64,000 nucleotides of DNA from Lachnospiraceae bacterium. GTDB lineage: Bacteria; Bacillota; Clostridia; Lachnospirales; Lachnospiraceae. The stretch lies in NCBI GenBank assembly GCA_015057435.1, contig SVEJ01000010.1:1-64000 (forward strand), given 5' to 3'. Shown here piece by piece: positions 46,860-54,756 of this stretch. The translations under genes were made by a program, and so were the position numbers. A model generated the notes under the pieces. The model ran no database searches and was not told the DNA's origin. It saw only the letters and a program-made list of their open reading frames with translations. Numbering within the stretch: position 1 is the stretch's first letter; the number at the start of each line of letters is the position of its first letter.

Positions 46860-47180
46860 TTACTTCAAGGTAACTGTCGCTCCTACTGCTTCCAATGCCG
46901 CCTTGAATTCTTCTGCCTGTTCCTTAGATGTATCCTCCATCACAATCGATGGTGCTGCATCCACCAAATCTTTCGCCTCTTTCAAGCCCAAACCGGTCGT
47001 TTGACGAACAACCTTAATAACCTTAACAGAATCCGTTCCGACCTCTGTCAATTCAACATCCACATCGCCCGATTGCTCAGCTTCGGTTACTGCAACCTCC
47101 GTATCATCCGATTGTTCACATCCGGCAAATGCAAACATCATGATTGCCATTGCACCAAGCAATAATAATTTCTTTATCAT
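46860..47180 (-). CDS. Lipoprotein with a ribosomal protein L7/L12 C-terminal domain
   Basis: The 106-residue protein has a lipoprotein signal peptide ([17 protein letters not shown], lipidated C21). A short acidic linker (22-39) leads into residues 40-106, which match the ribosomal L7/L12 C-terminal domain along their whole length: [39 protein letters not shown] and a final LK. The N-terminal dimerisation domain and hinge of L7/L12 are absent. It would be anchored outside the cytoplasmic membrane, where it cannot serve the ribosome. AGGAGG precedes the ATG. It lies 26 bases after the chemoreceptor-like gene and ends at a terminator. Its role is unknown. Confidence 0.9.
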   Translation of the reverse strand: MIKKLLLLGAMAIMMFAFAGCEQSDDTEVAVTEAEQSGDVDVELTEVGTDSVKVIKVVRQTTGLGLKEAKDLVDAAPSIVMEDTSKEQAEEFKAALEAVGATVTLK

Positions 47181-47205
47181 GTAACAAGCCTCCTATCATA
47201 TACTT

Positions 47206-48597
47206 TCACACCGACTTGGTATTATCAATCACGCGATTGATATTGCCTTTGTAGATATCCATCGCTTCTATAATACCATGCACCGCCTGTTGATTCTCAA
47301 CCGAATACTGATGCATCTCGGAAACTCTTCCCTGAAGATCACCAAAGATCGCATCAACCTGATGCACATTTCTATTCTGTTCTTCAATATTGCCATACAG
47401 CGTACCAAACTGTGCCGTCAACTTTCCAAAACTGTCTTGTAACTCTTTCATAGCGGCTTCCGATTTCTCAATCGCTTCTTTACTACCTTCAAACTGCACG
47501 GCGGTTGTCTCTACCTTGTCCAACATTTCTGTAACAACATTAGAAACCTGTTTTGAGAACATGTCACTACTTGACGATAACTCTCTCATCTCAGATGCCA
47601 CAACATCAAATCCTGCACCGGCTTCACCTGCATGTGCTGATTCAATCGAAGCATTTAGCGACAATAACGTTACCTTGAACGAGATTGTACTTAACTCGTC
47701 TGCAATCTTAGCAATATTCGCCATCTGCTCCTTCATATCCTGAAAGACTGCATTCGCTTCATAAATTGTACCGCTAACTGACTGCAGTTGCTGATTCATC
47801 AGTGCAATATTATCCTGATTCTCTGTAAGAGCTAATTCAAATTCCTTCACTTCTTTGTTCAACTCATCAATCTGCTGTTCTGTAACAAGAATCTTATCAT
47901 GTACCTCATTACAACTATCAGACATCACTCTTGCACCATCTGCAATTGAGGTAGAACCTCGTTCTAACCCAATTGTACTTCCTTCAATCTGCGCTGAAGA
48001 TGACGCATAATCCTGTTCCAAATCAACACCCATCTGTCGCATAGAAGCCAATAATTCTTCAGACTGAAATGCTCTTTGTCTACTCACTTCAATAAATGCA
48101 CGACCTCTTTTGATTGCCTGATAGAACAAAATTGCAGCCAAGGTAAAGCAAACCTGACATAGAATAAACTGTCCCGTTGCGCCCGCTTTTTCCGGATGCA
48201 CAAAATACATAATAATCAGTAAAATATTACTTTCTATAATCTGAATCTTCGTAAACTTCGGTTCAAGATAAAGTCCTGTCATACCGATTACTGCAAGAAA
48301 CAACGAAAAATCATCACTATATGACTCTCCACTAAATAAAGAAATAACAAAAACCAAAACACAAAGACTCACTGATAATGCAAATTCTCGCCTTAACGCC
48401 GGTACGTTATTCTTCTTCATCAGTAAATGTGACCCGATAAATATAATCAGACAGATACCAATTACAATAGATGCCATCTTATTGGCCTTAATCAAATTAA
48501 TCACAAGAAATGCTGCCGACACCACAATTGTAACACCTAACATAATCTTATATATCTTGTCGTGGGAAATCGGTTCTTGTTTCTGCTTCTCCTCCAT
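47206..48597 (-). CDS. Methyl-accepting chemotaxis-like membrane protein without HAMP
   Basis: About 463 residues. The N-terminus has several closely packed membrane helices (about 18-165, at least five) and no extracellular ligand domain. A long coiled coil and a chemoreceptor signalling tip follow: LLSLNASIESAHAGEAGAGF then DVVASEMRELSSSSDMFSKQ, a divergent form of the canonical A.NAAIEAARAGE.GRGFAVVA.EVR.LA. It may couple to CheW/CheA or have lost that function. No che gene is nearby. It lies after phoR, with its own short spacer (48601-48742). Confidence 0.8.
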   Translation of the reverse strand: MEEKQKQEPISHDKIYKIMLGVTIVVSAAFLVINLIKANKMASIVIGICLIIFIGSHLLMKKNNVPALRREFALSVSLCVLVFVISLFSGESYSDDFSLFLAVIGMTGLYLEPKFTKIQIIESNILLIIMYFVHPEKAGATGQFILCQVCFTLAAILFYQAIKRGRAFIEVSRQRAFQSEELLASMRQMGVDLEQDYASSSAQIEGSTIGLERGSTSIADGARVMSDSCNEVHDKILVTEQQIDELNKEVKEFELALTENQDNIALMNQQLQSVSGTIYEANAVFQDMKEQMANIAKIADELSTISFKVTLLSLNASIESAHAGEAGAGFDVVASEMRELSSSSDMFSKQVSNVVTEMLDKVETTAVQFEGSKEAIEKSEAAMKELQDSFGKLTAQFGTLYGNIEEQNRNVHQVDAIFGDLQGRVSEMHQYSVENQQAVHGIIEAMDIYKGNINRVIDNTKSV

Positions 48598-48742
48598 CAT
48601 ATACCCCTCCTTTGTAACGATCCATACAAAAATGTATGAAAACTTAGTTTACAAAAATTGTATCACAGGAAAGAAAAAGAAACAATTTAATTATTCCTTA
48701 AGTATATGATTTTATCTGTTCATTCAATCGCAACACACCTTA

Positions 48743-50389
48743 TCAAAATATTATTTGTATTGTTGTACCTTTACCAATCTCACTATCAAGAATCATCTTT
48801 CCACTATGATATTGTACAGCATGTTTTACAATAGATAAACCAAGCCCTGTACCTCCGGTTTCTTTGGAATGACTTTTATCAACTCGGTAGAAGCGCTCAA
48901 AAATGCGACTATGATGTTCCGTTGCAATACCAATTCCTGTATCAGCAACACAAATTACAGCACGTCCCAATTCCTTATTTACAGAAATTGTCACCTTCCC
49001 ATTCCTAACATTATATCGAATTGCATTATCACACAAATTATAAATTATTTCATATATATACCGACGTACGCCCAAAATCGAACACGCTTCTCCTTCAAGA
49101 ATCAATTCCACATTTTTCTTTAACGCAGGTTCCTCTAACACCTCTGTAACCTCTTTTGCAACCTCCATAAGCTCAACTGTTTCCATTGGAAGTTCTTGAT
49201 TTTCATCAAGCTGAGACAAGCGTATAATGTCGTTAATCAAGTTAACCAGTCTTAATGCTTCTTTTTTGATATTTCCAATAAACCTTTTCGTATCCTCCGG
49301 TCTTGCAAGACCGGTTTCAAGAAGCTCAGCACTCCCAATGATAGACTGTAACGGCGTCTTTAATTCATGGCTAACATTTGCAGTAAACTCCTTACGGTTA
49401 CGCTCCGCAAACACACGATCCGTAATATCAAAAACCAAGATAAGCACACCCAGCACTTTTCCATCTGAGTTAATAGTATTAACAGTAAATTGATATTCAC
49501 TTCCGTTTCTTTCTTCGGAATATTCACTATGTTTGCCGTCCATTGCATTCCAAATAGCCTTACTCATCTTAACAGTACGGTCAATCAACAAGAAATCTTC
49601 ACCTTTTACGTTTTTTTTCGCATCAAATATTTTCTTTCCGGCTGAATTCATACTCAACACCATACCATGTTCATCCAACAAGACAAGACCTTCACTCATC
49701 GATGAAATTATCTGATCAAATTCATCCGATTTACGACGTAATGTTTCTACTTGTTCTTTAATTTGCTTGTGCTGATTATGAATTTTTCTAAGTATTGGCG
49801 TCAATTCTTCATATGTATTATTCTCAGATGGATGTTCCAAATCAAGTTGGCGCAATGGTTCGGTCACCTTCCTGGCCATCGCATGCGCCAAAATCATTGC
49901 AACCATAGCTGCTATCAAAAGAATCACAATAATCGCCGGTAACATAGTCAATACAAGTGCTCCAATCGTAAGCTGACTCATCGAAACACGTAACACATCA
50001 CCATTTCTAAGCCTCACTGCCTCATAAAATGTTTTTTTTGTTAATGTGTGCGAATTTCTTGCACTACTTCCTGAACCTTCTTGCAAGCATTCAACAAACT
50101 CTTCGCGCGCTGCGTGATTTTCCATTTCATCTGCATTTGCCTGTGTATCATAAAGTACTACACCATCTGCATCAATTAAAGTAAACCGAAATATCGTTGA
50201 ATCAAATTTGTCAAAATATTCGACGCCTACCTCATTGACTGTATCCGCAACAACTGCCAACTCCGCTTTTAACTGATTTACTTGTGTTGTATTAAAATAA
50301 TCATATAAAAAACTAGTTGCAATCCCTATACTTGCAAGTAAAACCACCAAAGCCACCGTGAAAATCGAACGAAATATTCGTCTTTTCAT
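48743..50389 (-). CDS. phoR: PhoR-type sensor histidine kinase
   Basis: The 548-residue kinase has a first membrane helix (about 10-28), an extracytoplasmic sensor (30-140), a second helix (about 142-170), a HAMP-like segment, a PAS domain (about 222-325, IISSMSEGLVLLDEHGMVLS) and a histidine kinase core. The phosphorylated residue is H341 in NVSHELKTPLQ. N, G1 and G2 boxes are NLCDNAIRYN, DTGIGI and GGTGLGLSIV. It overlaps the response regulator by four bases (ATGA). Assignment to phosphate sensing follows from architecture and the neighbouring Na/Pi transporter. Confidence 0.88.
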   Translation of the reverse strand: MKRRIFRSIFTVALVVLLASIGIATSFLYDYFNTTQVNQLKAELAVVADTVNEVGVEYFDKFDSTIFRFTLIDADGVVLYDTQANADEMENHAAREEFVECLQEGSGSSARNSHTLTKKTFYEAVRLRNGDVLRVSMSQLTIGALVLTMLPAIIVILLIAAMVAMILAHAMARKVTEPLRQLDLEHPSENNTYEELTPILRKIHNQHKQIKEQVETLRRKSDEFDQIISSMSEGLVLLDEHGMVLSMNSAGKKIFDAKKNVKGEDFLLIDRTVKMSKAIWNAMDGKHSEYSEERNGSEYQFTVNTINSDGKVLGVLILVFDITDRVFAERNRKEFTANVSHELKTPLQSIIGSAELLETGLARPEDTKRFIGNIKKEALRLVNLINDIIRLSQLDENQELPMETVELMEVAKEVTEVLEEPALKKNVELILEGEACSILGVRRYIYEIIYNLCDNAIRYNVRNGKVTISVNKELGRAVICVADTGIGIATEHHSRIFERFYRVDKSHSKETGGTGLGLSIVKHAVQYHSGKMILDSEIGKGTTIQIIF

Positions 50390-51060
50390 ACTTCCTTCTC
50401 CAATCTATATCCAACACCAATTACTGTTTTAATTTGACCGCCACAATTTCCAAGTTTTTTCCGAAGTGTTTTTATATGCATATCTACAGTTCGACTTTCA
50501 CCCACATAATCAACTCCCCATACCTTATTCATGAGTACGTCTCTAGAAAAAACCATATCCGGATTCTTCATAAAAATTCTCAACATTTCAAATTCCTTAT
50601 GCGTCAAATCTACTTTCAAACCATTTGCCATTACTATATGCTCATTTTCTCTCATAATAATGTCACCTACAACCATATCCGTCGAACCTCTTTCTCCGGT
50701 TGTCCGACGTAATACAGCATTGACACGAGCGACCATCTCCATCACGCCAAACGGTTTCACAAGATAATCGTCAGCACCTGAATTCAATCCATCAATCTTA
50801 TCCATCTCTGTTCCTTTTGCTGTTGCCATAATAATTGGAATTTTGCTATACTTCGATTCAGAACGAAGAGTTCTCAATACTTCTATTCCATCCATATCCG
50901 GCATCATAATATCAAGAATAATCAAGTCCGGTATTTCGTTCTGCAACGCATCCAACATACCAACCCCATCACAGAAACCGCGCGCTTTGTAGCCCATTTG
51001 TTCCAATGTGTATACTTCTATATCTCGAATTGTATTGTCATCATCAACGCACCAAATCAT
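50386..51060 (-). CDS. phoB: PhoB/OmpR-family response regulator
   Basis: The 224-residue regulator has a receiver domain with acidic pocket D6-D8, phosphoacceptor D50 in DLIILDIMMPD, and conserved Thr and Lys (ATAKGT, YLVKPFG). A winged-helix DNA-binding domain (about 125-222, LTHKEFEMLRIFMKNPDMVF and SRTVDMHIKTLRKKLG) follows. It is translated together with phoR. It may act on the adjacent Na/Pi transporter gene, but no Pho box was identified by eye. Confidence 0.9.
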   Translation of the reverse strand: MIWCVDDDNTIRDIEVYTLEQMGYKARGFCDGVGMLDALQNEIPDLIILDIMMPDMDGIEVLRTLRSESKYSKIPIIMATAKGTEMDKIDGLNSGADDYLVKPFGVMEMVARVNAVLRRTTGERGSTDMVVGDIIMRENEHIVMANGLKVDLTHKEFEMLRIFMKNPDMVFSRDVLMNKVWGVDYVGESRTVDMHIKTLRKKLGNCGGQIKTVIGVGYRLEKEV

Positions 51061-51153
51061 AATTCACATGCCTCTTCCTAAATATTTGATATTACTATTT
51101 TCCTTTCTATTATCATATGTTTTTTTTATTATTGCAATGCACAATTAGATTAA

Positions 51154-52902
51154 TTACAAAATCGCAAGATACTTCTGCGTGTATTCTGTATATTTCTCTC
51201 TATAGAGAACACTATCACTTCTAAACAATTCAAGTGATTCATGCAAATTCATATTCTGTTCCTTTGTTTCAATGACACATCCTCCAATATTAGAACAATG
51301 ATCCGAAACTCTCGCCATATTTGTAATTAGATCATTCCAAACAAAACCCGCTTCTATTCCGCAATTCCCCACACGCAAACGGTCAATGTGACGTGTACGA
51401 AGAACACTCTTCATCCTATTAATCACCTCTTCTAGCGGCTCAATTAAAGCTGCTATATCAACATTATTCTCAGCAAATGCATCATATGATAACCGCACGA
51501 TTTCACAAGTGGCTGCCGACAGCGCATCCATCTCTACTTTTGCTTCTTCCGAAAAAACAATACCTTTCTCTCTCATTTCTTCAGCAGAAGCAAGAATATT
51601 AACTGCATGATCAGAAATACGTTCAAAATCTCCAATCGCTTTCAAGAGCATCGACGCCATCGCACCTTCATTTTCATTTAATTGTTTTGTACTAAGCTTC
51701 ACAAGATAACTACCAATAACGTCTTCAAGATGATCTGTTTTATCTTCGACCTTTCTTATATCTTCTGCTTTTGTTTTATCATATGTCACAAGACATTCAA
51801 TACTGTCCTTAAGTGCTTGTGTTGCAATATTCGCCATATCAAAAGTAAGATTACGTGCACATTCTAACGCAATCGCAGGAGTTGCAAGAAGTCTGTCATC
51901 AAGTTCTGATACAATTTCAACCTGCTCAGTATCAGGAATCACTTTATATGCTATTTTTTCAAGAAACGCTGACATCGGAAGAAGGATGAGTGTACACGCA
52001 ATATTAAATATCGAGTGTGCTGTTGCAATCCCTACATAACTAGCAGCATCATCAAGTAATGCAGGTGCAAATGCCACCTTGACAATTAAAAACAGAATAA
52101 GACAAACAATTGTACCGATTACATTGAACGACAGATGAACAAATGCTGCTCGTCTTGCATTTTTCGTTGTACCAACAGAAGAAAGTATCGCAGTAATGCA
52201 CGTTCCTATGTTTTGTCCCATAATAATCGGTATTGCTGCACCATAGGAAACTGCTCCTGTTGCTGCAAGCGCCTGAAGAATACCAACCGATGCTGAACTC
52301 GACTGGATAATAGCCGTAAGCGCCGCACCTACCATGACACCCAAAATAGGATTCTTAAACATTAGGAATAGTTCTTGGAATGCAGGAATATCTTTTAACC
52401 CTGAAACAGCATCTGTCATCGTTTCCATTCCAAACATTAAAGTTGCAAATCCAAGTAGAACAATACCGACATCCTTTTTCTTATTACTCTTTGTAAACAT
52501 GAAAAGAATAATCCCTATAAGGGCAAGGACCGGTGTAAACGAAGAGGGTTTCAGTAATTTCAAAAACATGTTGTTGCCGGAAATACCACTAAGACTTAAA
52601 ATCCATGCAGTAACAGTCGTTCCGATATTCGCACCCATAATTACATGAATCGCCTGTTTCAAAGTCATCAGCTTAGAGTTTACAAACCCTACAACCATAA
52701 CTGTTGTAGCCGAAGAACTCTGAATAATAGCCGTAACCCCAAGTCCTGTAAGCAAACCTGCAATTTTGCCTGTAGTCATTTTCCCAATCATCATTTCAAG
52801 CTTACTTCCTGCGCTTCGTTCTAAGGCATCACCCATAAGATTCATTCCAAAAAGAAATAAACTAAGACCTCCTATTAACGTCAAAAAATCAAAAATATCC
52901 AT
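51154..52902 (-). CDS. Na/Pi cotransporter family protein with C-terminal PhoU-like domain
   Basis: About 582 residues. Two inverted transport repeats each contain the family QSSSA motif: GVTAIIQSSSATTVMVVGFV near 58-77 and ALTAIIQSSSASVGILQALA about 140 residues later. GANIGTTVTA and GQNIGTCITA complete them. A PhoU-type helical domain fills about 340-545 and probably gates or senses transport. GAGAGG favours the ATG at 52902 over that at 52908. It is followed by phoB-phoR, which supports a phosphate role. Confidence 0.9.
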   Translation of the reverse strand: MDIFDFLTLIGGLSLFLFGMNLMGDALERSAGSKLEMMIGKMTTGKIAGLLTGLGVTAIIQSSSATTVMVVGFVNSKLMTLKQAIHVIMGANIGTTVTAWILSLSGISGNNMFLKLLKPSSFTPVLALIGIILFMFTKSNKKKDVGIVLLGFATLMFGMETMTDAVSGLKDIPAFQELFLMFKNPILGVMVGAALTAIIQSSSASVGILQALAATGAVSYGAAIPIIMGQNIGTCITAILSSVGTTKNARRAAFVHLSFNVIGTIVCLILFLIVKVAFAPALLDDAASYVGIATAHSIFNIACTLILLPMSAFLEKIAYKVIPDTEQVEIVSELDDRLLATPAIALECARNLTFDMANIATQALKDSIECLVTYDKTKAEDIRKVEDKTDHLEDVIGSYLVKLSTKQLNENEGAMASMLLKAIGDFERISDHAVNILASAEEMREKGIVFSEEAKVEMDALSAATCEIVRLSYDAFAENNVDIAALIEPLEEVINRMKSVLRTRHIDRLRVGNCGIEAGFVWNDLITNMARVSDHCSNIGGCVIETKEQNMNLHESLELFRSDSVLYREKYTEYTQKYLAIL

Positions 52903-53013
52903 TTTCATAACCTCTCATCTTCATATTTTTAAATGTAAACTATATCCTTTCTATAGTTATTTTGCGATGAAGATGTAAAATCCGTAATCAAATCCATGTA
53001 AAATCCATGTAAA

Positions 53014-53057
53014 AAAACCGCAGCAACATGTGATCCATTCACAATTGCCACGGTTTT
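53014..53057 (-). terminator. Terminator at the end of the repeated cassette region
   Basis: AAAACCG/CGGTTTT with an inner GCAA/TTGC helix. The minus-strand stem is followed by a run of T. It overlaps the stop of the doubtful 87-codon frame. Confidence 0.7.
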
Positions 53058-53205
53058 CATTCATCCGTTAATCTTAGCTTTTGATGTGCCCACAGCGTAT
53101 TACCATCAGCATCCACAACCGTCATCATAGTTTTCAAAGTTCCGTTCGATTGCTCCTTATATGGATTATCTGCGAAATCTACAGATAAACCTCCTTTCCG
53201 CTTCG

Positions 53206-53257
53206 CTTCAAGTCGGTCATTACTTGCATTCCAATGAATTACAGTATATAAAAAGAG
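53206..53257. repeat. 52-nt repeat, copy B
   Basis: Matches 53461-53512 at 49 of 52 positions. On the minus strand it directly follows a terminator stem and continues through a shared AATTCATTGGAATGCAAGT segment to GACCGACTTGAAG. Confidence 0.85.
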
Positions 53258-53280
53258 TCCCATGAGTAAACTCTGGGACT
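53256..53280 (-). terminator. Terminator hairpin of cassette B
   Basis: AGTCCCA/TGGGACT stem with an inner GAG/CTC. On the minus strand it is followed by CTTTTTATATA. The stem bases differ from those of cassette A while the surroundings are conserved. Confidence 0.75.
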
Positions 53281-53460
53281 TCTCATGTTCTATCTGCGAT
53301 GACCGAGCGAATCTCGCCAATCCTTCGGATTGACTCGCCCATCTCAGTCATCCAATGATGGTCAGAATAACCACGGATTACTACGAATGCAACTGCAACC
53401 TCCTTTCCGTTGCCTGTCGCACTTCGTGCTTAACACTCTGCTCCACAGAGTTCAGGCAAT

Positions 53461-53512
53461 CTTCAAGTCGGTCATCACTTGCATTCCAATGAATTACGGC
53501 ATATAAAAAGAG
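53461..53512. repeat. 52-nt repeat, copy A
   Basis: Second copy of the sequence at 53206-53257, offset by 255 bases. It lies just downstream of the rpsI terminator. Confidence 0.85.
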
Positions 53513-53539
53513 TTCCTTGTGTAAACACAGGAACTCTTT
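53507..53539 (-). terminator. Intrinsic terminator of rplM-rpsI
   Basis: AAAGAGTTCC / GGAACTCTTT with an inner TGTGT/ACACA helix. On the minus strand it is followed by a run of T. It lies 27 bases after the rpsI stop. Confidence 0.92.
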
Positions 53540-53565
53540 CCATATACCGCAATTCGCAGTAATCC

Positions 53566-53961
53566 TTATCTCTTTGAAAACTGCGGAGCACGACGAGCTG
53601 CCTTCAAACCTGGTTTCTTTCTTTCCTTCATACGTGAATCACGAGTAAGGAAACCAGCCTTCTTCAATGCAGGACGGTTATCAGCATCTGCCTCTAACAA
53701 TGCTCTTGAAATACCATGACGGATTGCACCAGCCTGACCTGTAAAACCACCACCACGAACGTTAACAAGTACATCGTACTTACCTACGTTATCTGTAGCT
53801 ACAAATGGCTGATTAACGATTAACTTCAATGTGTCTAATCCGAAGTAATCATCCATATCTTTCTTGTTAATTGTAACTTTACCTGTACCAGGCATCAAAT
53901 ATACTCTAGCAACACTGCTTTTTCTTCTACCAGTTCCGTAAAATTTTGTTGTCTTAGCCAC
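53566..53961 (-). CDS. rpsI: 30S ribosomal protein S9
   Basis: The 131-residue protein shows [40 protein letters not shown] and the basic C-terminal tail [14 protein letters not shown] that reaches the P-site. The start is GTG with GGAGG 8 nt upstream. It is the second gene of the rplM-rpsI operon, 17 bases after rplM. Confidence 0.98.
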   Translation of the reverse strand: MAKTTKFYGTGRRKSSVARVYLMPGTGKVTINKKDMDDYFGLDTLKLIVNQPFVATDNVGKYDVLVNVRGGGFTGQAGAIRHGISRALLEADADNRPALKKAGFLTRDSRMKERKKPGLKAARRAPQFSKR

Positions 53962-53978
53962 TGCTTTGTCCTCCTTAA

Positions 53979-54413
53979 TTAATACTTAATCTCTAACTCT
54001 TTAGGCTGCTGTGCCTGGTGATTGTGTTCTGGACCAGCATATACATGAAGCTTTGTCATCATCTCACGTCCCAAAGGTCCCTTTGGAAGCATACCCTTAA
54101 CGGCCTTCTCGATAACTAACTCCGGCTTCTTAGCTAACATTTCTTTCAAAGTGGTTTCTTTCATACCACCTACCCAGCCTGAGTGCTGGTAATAAACCTT
54201 CTGATCTAACTTCTTACCTGTTACAGCAATCTTGTCAGCGTTAACGATGATTACATAATCACCTGTATCAATATGAGGAGTGAAAGTAGGTTTCTTCTTT
54301 CCTCTTAAAATGCTTGCAACTTCTGATGCTAAACGTCCTAATGTATGTCCTGTAGCGTCAACTACATACCATTCTCTGTTGATTGTTGATGGGCTTGCCA
54401 TATAACTCTTCAT
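53979..54413 (-). CDS. rplM: 50S ribosomal protein L13
   Basis: The 144-residue protein begins with [20 protein letters not shown], followed by [15 protein letters not shown], then [42 protein letters not shown] and [17 protein letters not shown], all typical of L13. AAGGAGG precedes the ATG. It is transcribed from its own promoter across a leader of about 220 nt. Confidence 0.98.
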   Translation of the reverse strand: MKSYMASPSTINREWYVVDATGHTLGRLASEVASILRGKKKPTFTPHIDTGDYVIIVNADKIAVTGKKLDQKVYYQHSGWVGGMKETTLKEMLAKKPELVIEKAVKGMLPKGPLGREMMTKLHVYAGPEHNHQAQQPKELEIKY

Positions 54414-54635
54414 GGTATTCCTCCTTAAAATAATCCAATTAAAATTTCTGTCTTATGTACGCCTTATATCCAGTGTCGAAATGTCCGAAACAACACATGT
54501 CATTCACGTACTTCCTGACGTATCTATCTCGCTTCATTGACCAAGTGGAAAGTGTCAAATCACCAGCGAATGCTTAACTCGCGATACCGGGGCTATTGGC
54601 ATCTGCGCAGTCTTCACCTATCGTCACAATTAGGT
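54414..54635 (-). promoter_or_regulatory. Long structured leader of rplM-rpsI, candidate autoregulatory RNA
   Basis: About 220 nt lie between the promoter and rplM without a coding frame. On the minus-strand RNA the segment has possible helices GCGA/TCGC (TATCGCGAGTTAAGCATTCGC), a TACGT...ACGT pair in ATACGTCAGGAAGTACGTG, and GTGTTG/CGACAC around TTTCGGACATTT. GGATATAAGGCGTACATAAG follows just before the ribosome site. Ribosomal operons of Firmicutes often carry L13-binding leaders, but this one is longer and I cannot match it to a known model. Confidence 0.5.
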
Positions 54636-54664
54636 ATTATATTATAAATGAACCTTGGTGTCAA
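54636..54664 (-). promoter_or_regulatory. Consensus promoter of rplM-rpsI
   Basis: Minus-strand TTGACA (54664-54659), a 17-nt spacer and TATAAT (54641-54636), a perfect sigma-A promoter. It indicates that rplM-rpsI is transcribed independently of truA. Confidence 0.85.
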
Positions 54665-54708
54665 CGCATTTTTCTTCTAAAAAATGACATTTTACTAACT
54701 TTATCCAC

Positions 54709-54751
54709 AAAGCACAATATGTGACGAAAAATTATCAACATATTGTGCTTT
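54709..54751. terminator. Terminator of the Ig/beta-helix protein gene
   Basis: Perfect 14-bp inverted repeat AAAGCACAATATGT / ACATATTGTGCTTT with a 15-base loop, directly after the stop codon of the secreted-protein gene. The U-run is short. Confidence 0.75.
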
Positions 54752-54756
54752 ACACA

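Larger units (their letters stand above)
52903..53565. other. Gene-poor interval of 660 bases with a duplicated terminator cassette
   Basis: It contains three minus-strand terminators (53014-53057, 53256-53280, 53507-53539) and two copies of a 52-nt sequence (53206-53257 and 53461-53512). Each cassette is followed, on the minus strand, by GGAAAGGAGGT without a start codon at normal distance. A frame of 87 codons (53057-53320) spans the second cassette and is not believed to be a normal gene. Confidence 0.7.

Noticed and set aside
53057-53320. 87-codon frame running through cassette B
   Set aside because: It begins inside repeated terminator DNA, has no usable ribosome site and start, and its first half is the repeat itself. 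Its second half may be a gene remnant, but there is too little to annotate as a CDS.
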